Assembly: GCA_947630125.1 (NCBI GenBank) | Contig: CANRGO010000015.1 | Coordinates: 1 to 36,915, forward strand | DNA: 36,915 bases | Direction: 5' to 3' | Origin: an uncultured Lachnospiraceae bacterium | Lineage (GTDB): Bacteria > Bacillota > Clostridia > Lachnospirales > Lachnospiraceae | Shown here: one piece after another, positions 25,473 to 34,563 of the stretch | Layout of the letters: each line of letters opens with the position of its first letter | How positions within the stretch are numbered: position 1 is the first letter of the stretch | Translations under genes and position numbers: made by a program | Notes under the pieces: generated by a model | The model's database searches: none | What the model saw: the letters and a program-made list of their open reading frames with translations, nothing else | What the model was told of the DNA's origin: nothing

Positions 25473-27277
25473 GTAGATACCTCCTCACCTTCCGAAATTG
25501 TTGTTTTGTAACCAATTGTAAACATTGGAGAAAATGCATAACCTTCTTTTATAAAACCAATTGAATTTTTCTTGTCTGTTTTCATAGAAACCTTTGTTTG
25601 AATCGCAGATACCGTAGCCATGACTTCTTCAAATTCTTCTAATTCTTCTTCACGACATTTATATTCATATGAAATGTCTAATTTATTCGTTTTATTCGTA
25701 ACCGCCAGAGAAACACAGGTCATATCTTCAGGATATTCTGTAGTTCCATAGCAGCCAACCATATACTCTTGCAACTCAACAACTGCAGTTTCATCAGTAC
25801 TAGAAAGAATTTTACGAATTGTTTTGATGCTAGATGACCCTTCGGTAAATACTATTTTCGTCTCTAATGTTAACTTTAAAGAAGCAAATTCAATTTCAAC
25901 AGGGTCTAAGGTTAATATTCGATCCTGATTTACTTGTGTAAATTTCGCTTTCGTTCTACATAAACATAAATCAACTTCTTCTCCTTGATAAATTAATTTG
26001 GCGCTACGAACGGTTCCCTCGCCTGCATAATGAGTAAAGTATCCCGCTCTATATTTTTCCTGAATTAAAAATGGGTAGGAAGCATCCTGCACATGTTTTG
26101 TTCCAATTCCAACTGGCCAATCTAATTTTGCAACATAAGGTCTAAGGTCTACTAAAGCTCCACCTTGGTCCATATTGATACACGCACGCATATATGGATC
26201 CGCATACCAGAATAGTTGTTTTTCTGAACCATATAAAATATCCTGCCACAATGCACACTCTGGCTCAGTGTATGATTTCGTTTCTCTAAAGAAATCACTG
26301 AACTCTGCCATAGTCATATCAATAAGTTTTCCATTTTTTTTCAATTCGCCATAGTATGCCATTCCATCTTCGTATGACTGTTTTAGCAATTCATAAGGAG
26401 CTTCCCATCTGCCCATTTTATTCATCCATCCAGGTCCAACGAACATCATGTTATAGCTATACCCATTATTATATTTTTGAAGAGAACGATATTGGTCAAT
26501 AATGTTATATAAATACGGATATTGTCCATCTTGATAAATCATGCCTCTCAATACATTTTGAGGGTGTGTTCCAAAATTCGAACCATTTCCATCATAGCAT
26601 GCAATTAAATCCCTTGATAAATGTGGGATTGCAACAATACCACTATCTTCATCCTTATTCGCTGCAGGTGCATGAGTGTTTTGTTTGGATGGTATCCAAG
26701 GATTCCATGGTCCACCGTCCATTAAGGTATACCAGGAATTGTTGCAAGTGTGATATGCTTTTGGTCCTTCTTCAAAGCAGGTAGCTACGGCACATTTTAC
26801 ACTAGGGTATTGCTTTTTAATATAATTTGTTAAATCAGCATCCATATAATAGGATCCCGTTGACTCTGGGTAAAAACCAAAAATGTCATAAAATTTAGTA
26901 AAAACATCGTTTACGATAGAAATCTTATCTTCCATAGAAAACATCCAGATGCAGAATTCTTTTGTTTTATATTTTTCACGAAATTCTGTACAAGGAAGTC
27001 CTAATAAAGTGAGGGAAATCTCATCCCCATAAAGCTTATGATGTTCTTTTGCTATAGAAACGGCTTCTTCATTAAACAAACTGGCATATGTCATTTGTAT
27101 TGTTGTTTTGAGCCCATTTTTATGAGCAATCTCTTGCTGTGTACGAAAAATATCAAGCGACTCAGTTAATAAATTATCTCTTGCTATGTCCTCTTCTTTT
27201 CCATGACCTGTAACTTTTTCAGCATATTCCGGAACCATCTCAGGTCTATGAATAATGTTGACTATAAATTTTTCCAT
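25445..27277 (-). CDS. Uncharacterised 610-residue cytoplasmic protein of the galactan operon
   Basis: No signal peptide or membrane helix. The N-terminal two thirds look like an alpha/beta (NodB or TIM-barrel-like) catalytic fold: FIVNIIHRPEMVPEYA at the start, TTIQMTYASLF, FGFYPESTGSYYMDADLTNYI, many Trp/Asp/His residues such as WYTLMDGGPWNPWIP and IPHLSRDLIACYDGNGS, and FVGPGWMNK. The last about 200 residues read as a beta-sandwich. This resembles the conserved bacterial families DUF3863/DUF3864, a recall I hold with low confidence. The place between the transporter genes and an intracellular galactanase suggests a carbohydrate-active enzyme for imported galactan or arabinogalactan fragments; that is inference. 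GAGGAA precedes the ATG, 33 bases after ganQ. Confidence 0.7.
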   Translation of the reverse strand: MEKFIVNIIHRPEMVPEYAEKVTGHGKEEDIARDNLLTESLDIFRTQQEIAHKNGLKTTIQMTYASLFNEEAVSIAKEHHKLYGDEISLTLLGLPCTEFREKYKTKEFCIWMFSMEDKISIVNDVFTKFYDIFGFYPESTGSYYMDADLTNYIKKQYPSVKCAVATCFEEGPKAYHTCNNSWYTLMDGGPWNPWIPSKQNTHAPAANKDEDSGIVAIPHLSRDLIACYDGNGSNFGTHPQNVLRGMIYQDGQYPYLYNIIDQYRSLQKYNNGYSYNMMFVGPGWMNKMGRWEAPYELLKQSYEDGMAYYGELKKNGKLIDMTMAEFSDFFRETKSYTEPECALWQDILYGSEKQLFWYADPYMRACINMDQGGALVDLRPYVAKLDWPVGIGTKHVQDASYPFLIQEKYRAGYFTHYAGEGTVRSAKLIYQGEEVDLCLCRTKAKFTQVNQDRILTLDPVEIEFASLKLTLETKIVFTEGSSSIKTIRKILSSTDETAVVELQEYMVGCYGTTEYPEDMTCVSLAVTNKTNKLDISYEYKCREEELEEFEEVMATVSAIQTKVSMKTDKKNSIGFIKEGYAFSPMFTIGYKTTISEGEEVSTWLNLEKAN

Positions 27278-27310
27278 TTATTTCCTCAATTCCGCTGTCT
27301 TCAGCATTTA

Positions 27311-28156
27311 TTATCCTTTAACTCCACCACTGGTAATTCCTTCTACATAAAATTTTTGCATAATCATAAACAATATAGAAATCGGAATACTAATGAGCAC
27401 CCCACCAGCACAGAATCTGGCAAAGTAAAGATTTATTAAATTTTTATCCAACATGTTATACAATCCAATCGCAACTGTCCAGTCAGAAGAAATTCCAGAA
27501 TTCAAAATGATTCTTGCAAAAATAAAATCCATCCAAGGAGCCAAAAATGCTGATATTACTGTATAAACTATAATAGGTTTTGAAATCGGTAAAACAATTT
27601 TTGTAAATATTTTTGCCTCATTTGCACCTTCAATTTTTGCTGCTTCTCTTAATGATGCAGGTATGGTATCAAAGAATCCCTTTACGATCAAATAACCAAG
27701 ACCTGCACTTCCTGAATACACTAAAATCAATCCAATATGTGAATTTGTTAAATTAAATGATTTCAAGATAAAGTAAACTGCAATCATAGATAAAAATGCA
27801 GGAAATAAATTTAAAATAACCGCAAGATTCATCAAAGTTTTTCGAAGTTTGAAACGCATACAACTAACAGCATAACTTACCATCAACACATAAAAACTAG
27901 AAATCACACAGGAAAAAACTGCTATAATAAAGGTATTTAGAAACCATGTTGGAAACTGAGCCACAGTATCTGCCCCAAATAGTAAAAGTTGATAATTGCT
28001 AAATGTAAAAGATGAAGGTACAAAACGACTGATATGTACTCCTGGATAACCACTAAAAGAAGTTAGCACCAACCAAAAAATAGGAATCAACCAAAATAGA
28101 GACAGGAAACTCAAAAAAATGTGACGAAAAGTAGGTTTAATAAATCGTTTTATCAT
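27311..28156 (-). CDS. ganQ: Sugar ABC transporter permease, MalG type
   Basis: 281 residues, about six membrane helices. The cytoplasmic EAA loop is present (LREAAKIEGANEAKIFTKIV), which docks the ATPase. It pairs with the MalF-type permease upstream, overlapping it by four bases (ATGA). The context (binding protein, GH53, GH42, LacI regulator) matches the Bacillus galactan system ganSPQ-AB, so galacto-oligosaccharides are the likely cargo. The gene name is given by this synteny. Confidence 0.87.
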   Translation of the reverse strand: MIKRFIKPTFRHIFLSFLSLFWLIPIFWLVLTSFSGYPGVHISRFVPSSFTFSNYQLLLFGADTVAQFPTWFLNTFIIAVFSCVISSFYVLMVSYAVSCMRFKLRKTLMNLAVILNLFPAFLSMIAVYFILKSFNLTNSHIGLILVYSGSAGLGYLIVKGFFDTIPASLREAAKIEGANEAKIFTKIVLPISKPIIVYTVISAFLAPWMDFIFARIILNSGISSDWTVAIGLYNMLDKNLINLYFARFCAGGVLISIPISILFMIMQKFYVEGITSGGVKG

Positions 28157-29580
28157 TGAAAATCCTCCTCTCTATTTCCTTTAATCATGGTATTAAATGC
28201 AAGCAAGGTAAATGTTGCACATAGAACAAATACGACGATTCCAATAACGGATGCCATTTTAAAATTATACTGTTCTTGAGTGAGACGATATAACCAGGTA
28301 ACAAGTAGATCAATTTCTTTTGCATTGGAATTTGCAAGATACTGATCCATTGTAAAAAACACATCTTGTGTTAGTAAATAGATGACATTAAAATTATTAA
28401 TATTTGCTACAAAACTAGTTACCAGATAAGGACCAGTAACAAATAACATATACGGCATTGTGATTTTTACAAAAACCTGGAAACCATTGGCTCCATCAAT
28501 TCTTGCACTTTCCATAATATCAGTTGGAATATTAAGCAAAACACCTGTCGCAATCAGCATTAAATATGGAATACCAATCCACATATTAATTAATATAACC
28601 ATAACCTTAGCCCAGGCCGGATCTGTTAAAAATGGAATATAACTTAAACTTTGTTTAACTAATCCTATATTCTGTAAAAATTCAGTAACACCTAAAGATT
28701 GACAAATCGTATTCACAATTCCGGTATCTGCGAAGAAATTACGAACCAACAATAATGTTACAAATTGAGGAACTGCTATTGTTACAACAAAAAATGTTCT
28801 CCACATTTTTTTCAATTTTGTTTTTTTATCATTGATAAAAATTGCTAGTAAAATACCTGCGATATAATTGGTAAAGGTAGCAAAGAATGCCCATACCAAG
28901 GTCCATAACAACACTTTCTTAAATGAATATCCAAATGTTATGGTGATAGAAGATGTAAAGAGTTGTTGAAAATTTTGTACTCCTACCCAGGTAAATAGAT
29001 TTGTTGGTGGCATATTTGTTTGATCGTAATTTGTAAACGCAACCATAATCACAACTAATAGTGGAATTACAGTAAAAACTACGATTCCTGCAACTGGGAA
29101 AAATAATAATGTGATATGAAATTTTTTATCGAAATACTCCTTTATATCTTCAGAAAAGTTGTTAATATGCTTTCCTGCTTCTTTTCTTAATTGTAAGGAA
29201 CGCACCTTTATGATATTTACAAAATAGATCAAGAGCGATACGAATAAAATAAAAATACTAATAATACCAAAAAGCAATATTTTAAAAGAATGATCAAATT
29301 CATTGACTTCATTTTTCATAGTATCTAGGTTAAATATCATTTCTCTTTGCACTGTTCCCAGTGTTGGAATTTTAATCAAATACGGAATTGCTACAATCCA
29401 TGCAAAAAAACAAACTAATATTTGAAACAAGGTCATGATAATTCCCTTGATCATTTGTTTCCTCCCAAAGTATCCCATACCCATTATGAGGAGCGAGAAC
29501 TTTACAAAGAGGTCTCCTTCTTTGATTGCAAGAACGATTTCTTTTATGAACTTTACAATTTGAGTTAAAAAATTCTTCAT
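28153..29580 (-). CDS. ganP: Sugar ABC transporter permease, MalF type
   Basis: 475 residues from MKNFLTQIVK, chosen because AGGAG lies seven bases upstream; an ATG 20 codons earlier (29640) lacks a site and lies inside an intercistronic stem-loop. About eight membrane helices: two in the long N-terminal part (about 45-130) and six in the transport core that begins near FHITLLFFPVAGIVVF. The EAA loop reads MESARIDGANGFQVFVKI. The long N-terminus is usual for MalF/GanP. Named by synteny. Confidence 0.87.
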   Translation of the reverse strand: MKNFLTQIVKFIKEIVLAIKEGDLFVKFSLLIMGMGYFGRKQMIKGIIMTLFQILVCFFAWIVAIPYLIKIPTLGTVQREMIFNLDTMKNEVNEFDHSFKILLFGIISIFILFVSLLIYFVNIIKVRSLQLRKEAGKHINNFSEDIKEYFDKKFHITLLFFPVAGIVVFTVIPLLVVIMVAFTNYDQTNMPPTNLFTWVGVQNFQQLFTSSITITFGYSFKKVLLWTLVWAFFATFTNYIAGILLAIFINDKKTKLKKMWRTFFVVTIAVPQFVTLLLVRNFFADTGIVNTICQSLGVTEFLQNIGLVKQSLSYIPFLTDPAWAKVMVILINMWIGIPYLMLIATGVLLNIPTDIMESARIDGANGFQVFVKITMPYMLFVTGPYLVTSFVANINNFNVIYLLTQDVFFTMDQYLANSNAKEIDLLVTWLYRLTQEQYNFKMASVIGIVVFVLCATFTLLAFNTMIKGNREEDFQ

Positions 29581-29625
29581 ATTCGTCTCCTGCTTACATA
29601 TCGTGGCAAGCACTTTCTTTTTAAT

Positions 29626-29666
29626 ATAACCCACATACACAAGTAACAGCCATGTATGTGGGTTAT
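29626..29666 (-). repeat. Intercistronic stem-loop between ganS and ganP
   Basis: A perfect 14-bp inverted repeat (29626-29639 and 29653-29666; arm ATAACCCACATACA) with a 13-base loop. On the coding strand no T run follows, so it is not a normal terminator. It may protect the ganS message from 3' decay or halt part of the transcription, giving more binding protein than permease. Confidence 0.8.
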
Positions 29667-29697
29667 TGTCATTGAAGTTAATTTTGTAAAATTAGTA

Positions 29698-30999
29698 TTA
29701 TTGAACAGGAGCCGTAATTCCATCTACTAAAAGATCTACTAGTTCCTGTAAGTCTGTTCCATCTGGATTTCCAGCTGCAACGATTGCTCCATATGCAGAA
29801 GCTGGATCCCAGAAATTATTACCAACTCTTTGCACTGTTGCGTATACACTTTGCGCTGCCAGTGCTGCAATTGCAGGGCTTGACTGAACTTCATCAGAAG
29901 CTGCTGCTTCTATATTGGAAGGACCAAGTCCACGTTGTTCAAAACGTTTAACCTGATTTTCATAGTTTGTAATCCATTCTGCAAGTAACATAGCCCATCC
30001 TGCATACTCTGAATATGCGTTTACACCAACTAATTTATATCCAGCAAAACTTGACATTTGAACTTGTTCACCTGCTACTGTGTAGGTAGGTAATTTTACT
30101 GCTGCATAATTTTCACCCCATGCTGCTTCTGCTGTCGCTGCATTCCATGTGCCATTAATACCTGCTGCAATGGTTCCATCTGTTACACCTGTTACAAATT
30201 CAGCATCGCCTAGACTTACAAATCCAGGATTGTTTGCAATTGTAAGCATAGCTTCGGCAACCTGTGCTCCTGTATACTTTCCATCTGTTTCATTCCATGT
30301 ACAGAAATTCGTAACTCCATCCTCATTTAAAGCAAGCGTTAAACCTGCTCCTTGAAAAAATGAATATAAATACCAACCTGAAGAATAATCAACGGTAATT
30401 TTTTTACCTGCTGCACTAGCAACTTCCATCATTTTATCAAGTGATTTCACATCTTCTTCTGTAAATACAGATTTATCATAAAACATAAAATATCCATTAT
30501 CTGCGGTCATTGGATAAGCATATAATGTGTCTTCTTTCATCGCTGCTTTCACACTACCAGCTTCCACTCCACCATTCGCTTCAATGATTGCATCTGTGTT
30601 GATAGATACCGGCTGTAAAGCTCCTGCGTTAACCAATTCATTTAACTGGTCGTCTGCAAACGCAAATACATCTGCAGCTGCTTCAACATCTGTTAATACA
30701 GTATCCTTTGCTGTTGATTCTGATTGCACTCCTAACGAAATGTCAAAAACTGCTTTATCTGCATAAAATGTTTTAAAGCTTTCAATCATTTCACCAAGCA
30801 TTACCTGATCTTCTTCTGCACCCCACATTACAAGAGTTACATTTTCTAATTCTGTTGTTTCTGTTACCTCTTCTGTTACTTCTTCTGTCGTTTCAACGTC
30901 TGTTTCTGTTGTTACTGCTGTTTCTGTTTTCCCGCATCCTACAAAAATTGTTGCAAGCAATGAAACAGATACTAATACCGCCAATACTTTACTCTTCAT
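29698..30999 (-). CDS. ganS: Sugar-binding lipoprotein of the galactan ABC transporter
   Basis: 433 residues. The signal peptide ends in the lipobox IFVGC, then a Thr/Glu-rich spacer (about 25-55) leads to a MalE-like solute-binding fold. Visible marks include VTLVMWGAEEDQ at the first strand, DVFAFADDQLNEL, GTIAAGINGTW and YAGWAMLLAEWITN. It is lipid-anchored on the outer face and hands oligosaccharides to GanP/GanQ. First gene of the operon, with GGGAGG before the ATG. The promoter (31110-31138) and two LacI-type operators are upstream; a stem-loop follows. Confidence 0.9.
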   Translation of the reverse strand: MKSKVLAVLVSVSLLATIFVGCGKTETAVTTETDVETTEEVTEEVTETTELENVTLVMWGAEEDQVMLGEMIESFKTFYADKAVFDISLGVQSESTAKDTVLTDVEAAADVFAFADDQLNELVNAGALQPVSINTDAIIEANGGVEAGSVKAAMKEDTLYAYPMTADNGYFMFYDKSVFTEEDVKSLDKMMEVASAAGKKITVDYSSGWYLYSFFQGAGLTLALNEDGVTNFCTWNETDGKYTGAQVAEAMLTIANNPGFVSLGDAEFVTGVTDGTIAAGINGTWNAATAEAAWGENYAAVKLPTYTVAGEQVQMSSFAGYKLVGVNAYSEYAGWAMLLAEWITNYENQVKRFEQRGLGPSNIEAAASDEVQSSPAIAALAAQSVYATVQRVGNNFWDPASAYGAIVAAGNPDGTDLQELVDLLVDGITAPVQ

Positions 31000-31084
31000 A
31001 TTTTTCCTCCCTTGAAGATAACTTCACCCATCTTTTGTTTAACAACTAATTGATTTAGTCTCAAAATATCAGACTTATTGGTTT

Positions 31085-31138
31085 GCGCAATCGGTTGTTC
31101 TGTAACTAAAGAATATCAAAAGAACTTTTTATTGTCAA
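31085..31138 (-). promoter_or_regulatory. ganS promoter and LacI-type operator 1
   Basis: Minus strand TTGACA (31138-31133), 17 bases, TATTCT (31115-31110). Just downstream lies the 16-base operator-like site written on the plus strand as GCGCAATCGGTTGTTC (31085-31100), with the LacI-family central CG. It overlaps the expected transcription start, so a bound repressor would block initiation. Confidence 0.82.
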
Positions 31139-31233
31139 TGTATAATATCACAAATTTAAAAGGTGTAAATTTGTTACTATTTTACAATTTTGGAAAGATA
31201 AATAAATCGTTTAAACTTAATATATAAGCATTT

Positions 31234-31249
31234 GTTCAATCGGTTGTTC
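31234..31249. promoter_or_regulatory. LacI-type operator 2 upstream of ganS
   Basis: GTTCAATCGGTTGTTC on the plus strand differs from operator 1 in two bases. It lies about 96 bases upstream of the ganS -35 and 149 bases centre to centre from operator 1, a layout that would allow DNA looping. The rest of 31139-31262 is AT-rich with no gene seen. Confidence 0.75.
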
Positions 31250-31262
31250 ATTATTAATAGTG

Positions 31263-31288
31263 CAAAAAACGCCGTATAGACGGCGTTT
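31263..31288 (-). terminator. Terminator of the LacI-family regulator gene
   Basis: AAACGCCGT (31267-31275), ATAG, ACGGCGTTT (31280-31288): a 9-bp stem followed by a T tract on the minus strand, overlapping the stop codon. Confidence 0.9.
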
Positions 31289-32303
31289 ATTTGGTTGATT
31301 CTTTCATTGATATTTCATACCCTAGTTCAATCTTATGCGGAATGTTATCGTCTCCATCTAAAATGGATAGTATTGTTTTAGCTGCGATGATTCCAACTTC
31401 ATCATTAGCAAAATCAACAGATGTAATAGATGGCAAAAAACCTTCTAGTAAATTACTGCCAAAAAATGATGCAACCTTTATATCTCTTGGAACTTTAATT
31501 CCATCACGTCTTAACTTCTTCAATACCTGTAAGCAAATACTATCATCCATACATACGATACAATCTGCCTTTTGATGTAATGCATGGTCTACCGCTTTTT
31601 CAATGGCAATGTAATGATTCAAATTATCAAAAATTAATTCTTTAGAAACATTCATGTTCTTGATTTCATGTGCTTTGCAAAAACCTTCATACCTACTTTT
31701 TGTTACATAATAATTTTGATCTCCACAAAAAAGTGCCATTTTATGCAATCCTTTATTTAGAAGTATTTCTGTTAATTCTGCACAGCCTTCCGCATGTTTT
31801 GCATCAATTTGATATACAAATGGATCAGGATAAATACCAAGCACAAGAAATGGGATGTTCTTAGATTTTAAGTATTCCACAGCAGCACCATGTATCGTAG
31901 TTCTTGTTAAAATCACAGCATCAACTTTACGATTTGCAATAACTCGCGCCAAATTACTTATATCCTCTTCAGACGTTTTACTAACAATCACATCAAAATC
32001 CATCGCGGAAAGATAGTCACACGCTCCAACTAATACTTTTTGAAAATAAGGTAATTCTGAAATATTGTAATCAGCTGGTAAAGTTATACAGATATTAAAT
32101 GTTTTGGATTGCGCTAAACTTCTTGCAATTACATTTGGTTTGTAATCATGTTTTTCTATATAGTGCAATACTTTTTCTCGCGTTTCAGTTCCTATTCTTC
32201 CTTTTCCGGAAATTGCTCTGGAAACGGTTGTCTTTGAAACTCCCAACGCATCTGCAATGTCTACAATCGTAATTGCCTTTAAATCTGTTTTTTCTTGTTC
32301 CAT
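31287..32303 (-). CDS. ganR: LacI-family regulator of the galactan locus
   Basis: 338 residues. An N-terminal LacI helix-turn-helix (about 11-60: TIVDIADALGVSKTTVSRAI, then hinge region KPNVIARSLAQSKT) is followed by a periplasmic-binding-like effector domain. It lies between the ganS operon and the divergent GH42 gene, and LacI-type sites sit at both promoters, so it is the natural repressor; the inducer would be galactose or a galacto-oligosaccharide. The ATG is at 32303 with AGGGG upstream. Its own promoter (32336-32364) carries no copy of the site close by. Named by synteny with Bacillus GanR. Confidence 0.88.
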   Translation of the reverse strand: MEQEKTDLKAITIVDIADALGVSKTTVSRAISGKGRIGTETREKVLHYIEKHDYKPNVIARSLAQSKTFNICITLPADYNISELPYFQKVLVGACDYLSAMDFDVIVSKTSEEDISNLARVIANRKVDAVILTRTTIHGAAVEYLKSKNIPFLVLGIYPDPFVYQIDAKHAEGCAELTEILLNKGLHKMALFCGDQNYYVTKSRYEGFCKAHEIKNMNVSKELIFDNLNHYIAIEKAVDHALHQKADCIVCMDDSICLQVLKKLRRDGIKVPRDIKVASFFGSNLLEGFLPSITSVDFANDEVGIIAAKTILSILDGDDNIPHKIELGYEISMKESTK

Positions 32304-32335
32304 AATGTCCCCTCTATTTTAAACATCTTTCTTCT

Positions 32336-32364
32336 AAAGTAACAAGGATAACTACATCTGTCAA
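32336..32364 (-). promoter_or_regulatory. Promoter of the LacI-family gene
   Basis: Minus strand TTGACA (32364-32359), 17 bases, TACTTT (32341-32336). Confidence 0.7.
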
Positions 32365-32416
32365 CCATGTATGTTCGCCATGTCCACATACAATGGCAGT
32401 AACAAATTACAGACTA

Positions 32417-32466
32417 TTTACATTATAATATATTGTGCTATACTGTTATTGCGCAATCGGTTGTTC
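32417..32466 (+). promoter_or_regulatory. GH42 promoter and LacI-type operator 3
   Basis: TTTACA (32417-32422), 16 bases, TATACT (32439-32444) preceded by TGC (extended -10). Operator GCGCAATCGGTTGTTC (32451-32466) is identical over 16 bases to operator 1 at ganS and starts at about the transcription start. Confidence 0.82.
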
Positions 32467-32511
32467 CGATATTTTATTTAATCATCCTATAAAGAAAGGA
32501 ATTATCAAATT

Positions 32512-34533
32512 ATGCATCCTAATTCAATCATATTTGGTAGCGCATATTACGAAGAATATATGCCATATAATCGTATTTTACAAGATTTTACAATGATGAA
32601 AAAAGCAGGAATGAATACCATTCGTATTGGTGAGTCAACCTGGAGTTCATTAGAGCCAGAAGATGGTATTTTCAATTTCAATCACATAGATCTTATGCTC
32701 CAAACAGCATTCGATGTTGGATTATCGGTTATTGTTGGTACTCCAACATACGCGATTCCCTCATGGCTTGCCATAAAATATCCAGATATACTTGTGACTG
32801 GAAAAGAAGGACAAGCAAAATATGGCCATCGTCAAACTATGGATATATTAAATCCTAACTATCGTAATCACTGTGAGCGTATGATTCGCGAACTTTTACA
32901 ACATATTCATAAACATCCTTCCATCATTGGTTACCAGTTAGACAATGAAACAAAATCCTATGGGAATTATGGGCCCTATGCTCAACAGGAATTTATTAGC
33001 TATTTAAAAAATAAATTTCCAGATATCAACAACCTGAATTCGTCTTTTGGTCTTAATTATTGGAGTAATCGTATTCATGACTGGTCTCAATTTCCTGACA
33101 TCAGAGGTTCCATCAATGGGAGTTTAAATGGAGAATTTAAAAAATTCCAAAGGTCCATGGTAAGTGATTTCCTAAACTTTCAAAACGCTATCGTCTGTGA
33201 ATATCTCCAAGAAAATCAATTCATTACTCAGAATTTTGATTATGGTTGGACTACACATTCTTATGGACTTCAACCAGAAGTTGATCAAGTTGATGCTGCA
33301 AAGCAATTAACAATCGCAGGTTTTGATATATACCATCCCTCACAAAATAAATATACTGGAAAAGAAATATCCTTTGGTGGTTCTATCGCAAGGTCTATCA
33401 AAAATCAAAATTACTTCATTTTAGAAACCCAAGCACAGGGAAATATAAATTGGTTGCCATATGAAAAACAATTGCTTTCACAAGCGTTTAGTCATTTTTC
33501 AAATGGAGCTGATTCTTTGCTATATTGGAACTGGCACTCTATTCATAATTCTCTTGAATCCTATTGGATGGGAGTTTTAGGACATGATTTAAGAGAAAAT
33601 AGAGCTTATAAAGAAATATGTGAATTAGGACAAGAATTAAAAAAATATGGAGATCATATTTATCATCTAGAAAAGAATAATCAGGTTGCTATTCTTTTGG
33701 ACCATAATTCTCTCATTGGTTTAACAGAGTTTCCCTTAACCAATAACTTAATTTATAATGATATATTTAGATGGCTACATGATGCAATTTATGAATTAAA
33801 TATTGAGTGTGACGTAATTTTTTCATCACAAATAAGTACACTTACAGATTTATGTAAGTATCAGTATTTAATGATACCAGCATATTATAGCGCTGAAGAA
33901 TCCATTCTTCATCTCATAAATTCCTACGTGGAACAAGGTGGTCATTTAATTTGTACTTATAAAACTGCATATGCTGATGAATATCTAAAAATAAGACATG
34001 AACGTCAACCTTATATCATTAACAAATGTCTTGGGCTAACGTATCAGCAATTTACAAATCCTGATGAAACCACTCTTAAATTTTCAAATCCACAACTAGA
34101 AAAGAAACACTTTGAAACAAAGGTTCAGGTATCAACGTTTATGGAATTATTAATACCAAGTACTGCAAAAGTTATTGCCTCTTATGAAAATACAGGATTT
34201 TATGACACCGCTGCAATTACAGAAAATAACTATGGATTAGGATCAGCCATATATCTTGGCTGTCATTTCGATTCAACAACATTAAAAGATATTTTATTTG
34301 AATATTTCCAAAAAAACAAATTTGAAATGGATCAGAATCAGTTTCCTATTATTCATAAAATGGGAATCAATCAATTCCAAAAAACAATTCACTACTACTT
34401 TAACTATTCTAATAGTCGTCAAAAAGTTCATGTAAATTATAACAATGTTTATGATTTAAGAGGTGCTGTTCATGTAGCATCTATAACCGACTTTTATTTG
34501 GAACCATGGGATTTTAAAATACTTGAATCATAA
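32512..34533 (+). CDS. ganA: GH42 beta-galactosidase, intracellular
   Basis: 673 residues. It releases galactose from the ends of beta-1,4-galacto-oligosaccharides. The N-terminal GH42 barrel carries GSAYYEEYMPYNRI, GMNTIRIGESTWSSLEPEDG, acid/base Glu146 in YQLDNETKSYG and nucleophile Glu305 in FILETQAQGNINW. A trimerisation-like middle domain (about 385-590, with AEESILHLINSYVEQGGHLI) and a small C-terminal beta domain follow. There is no signal peptide. AAAGGA lies upstream of the ATG. It is transcribed alone and divergently from the regulator, with a terminator after the stop. Named by synteny and family. Confidence 0.93.
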   Translation: MHPNSIIFGSAYYEEYMPYNRILQDFTMMKKAGMNTIRIGESTWSSLEPEDGIFNFNHIDLMLQTAFDVGLSVIVGTPTYAIPSWLAIKYPDILVTGKEGQAKYGHRQTMDILNPNYRNHCERMIRELLQHIHKHPSIIGYQLDNETKSYGNYGPYAQQEFISYLKNKFPDINNLNSSFGLNYWSNRIHDWSQFPDIRGSINGSLNGEFKKFQRSMVSDFLNFQNAIVCEYLQENQFITQNFDYGWTTHSYGLQPEVDQVDAAKQLTIAGFDIYHPSQNKYTGKEISFGGSIARSIKNQNYFILETQAQGNINWLPYEKQLLSQAFSHFSNGADSLLYWNWHSIHNSLESYWMGVLGHDLRENRAYKEICELGQELKKYGDHIYHLEKNNQVAILLDHNSLIGLTEFPLTNNLIYNDIFRWLHDAIYELNIECDVIFSSQISTLTDLCKYQYLMIPAYYSAEESILHLINSYVEQGGHLICTYKTAYADEYLKIRHERQPYIINKCLGLTYQQFTNPDETTLKFSNPQLEKKHFETKVQVSTFMELLIPSTAKVIASYENTGFYDTAAITENNYGLGSAIYLGCHFDSTTLKDILFEYFQKNKFEMDQNQFPIIHKMGINQFQKTIHYYFNYSNSRQKVHVNYNNVYDLRGAVHVASITDFYLEPWDFKILES

Positions 34534-34562
34534 AGAAAAGGCTGCAAATGCAGCCTTTTCTT
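34533..34562. terminator. Bidirectional terminator between GH42 and the secreted GH53 gene
   Basis: A 14-bp inverted repeat (34533-34546 and 34549-34562) with GGCTGC/GCAGCC at its core and T-rich flanks in both directions, between two convergent genes. Confidence 0.85.
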
Positions 34563-34563
34563 A

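Noticed and set aside
29581-29640. 20-codon upstream extension of ganP
   Set aside because: The upstream ATG sits in the stem-loop without a ribosome site, whereas AGGAG precedes the later Met.
30855-31049. Plus-strand frame rich in Leu opposite the ganS signal and Thr/Glu linker
   Set aside because: The Leu run is the complement of repeated GAA/ACA-type codons of the linker, not a membrane protein.
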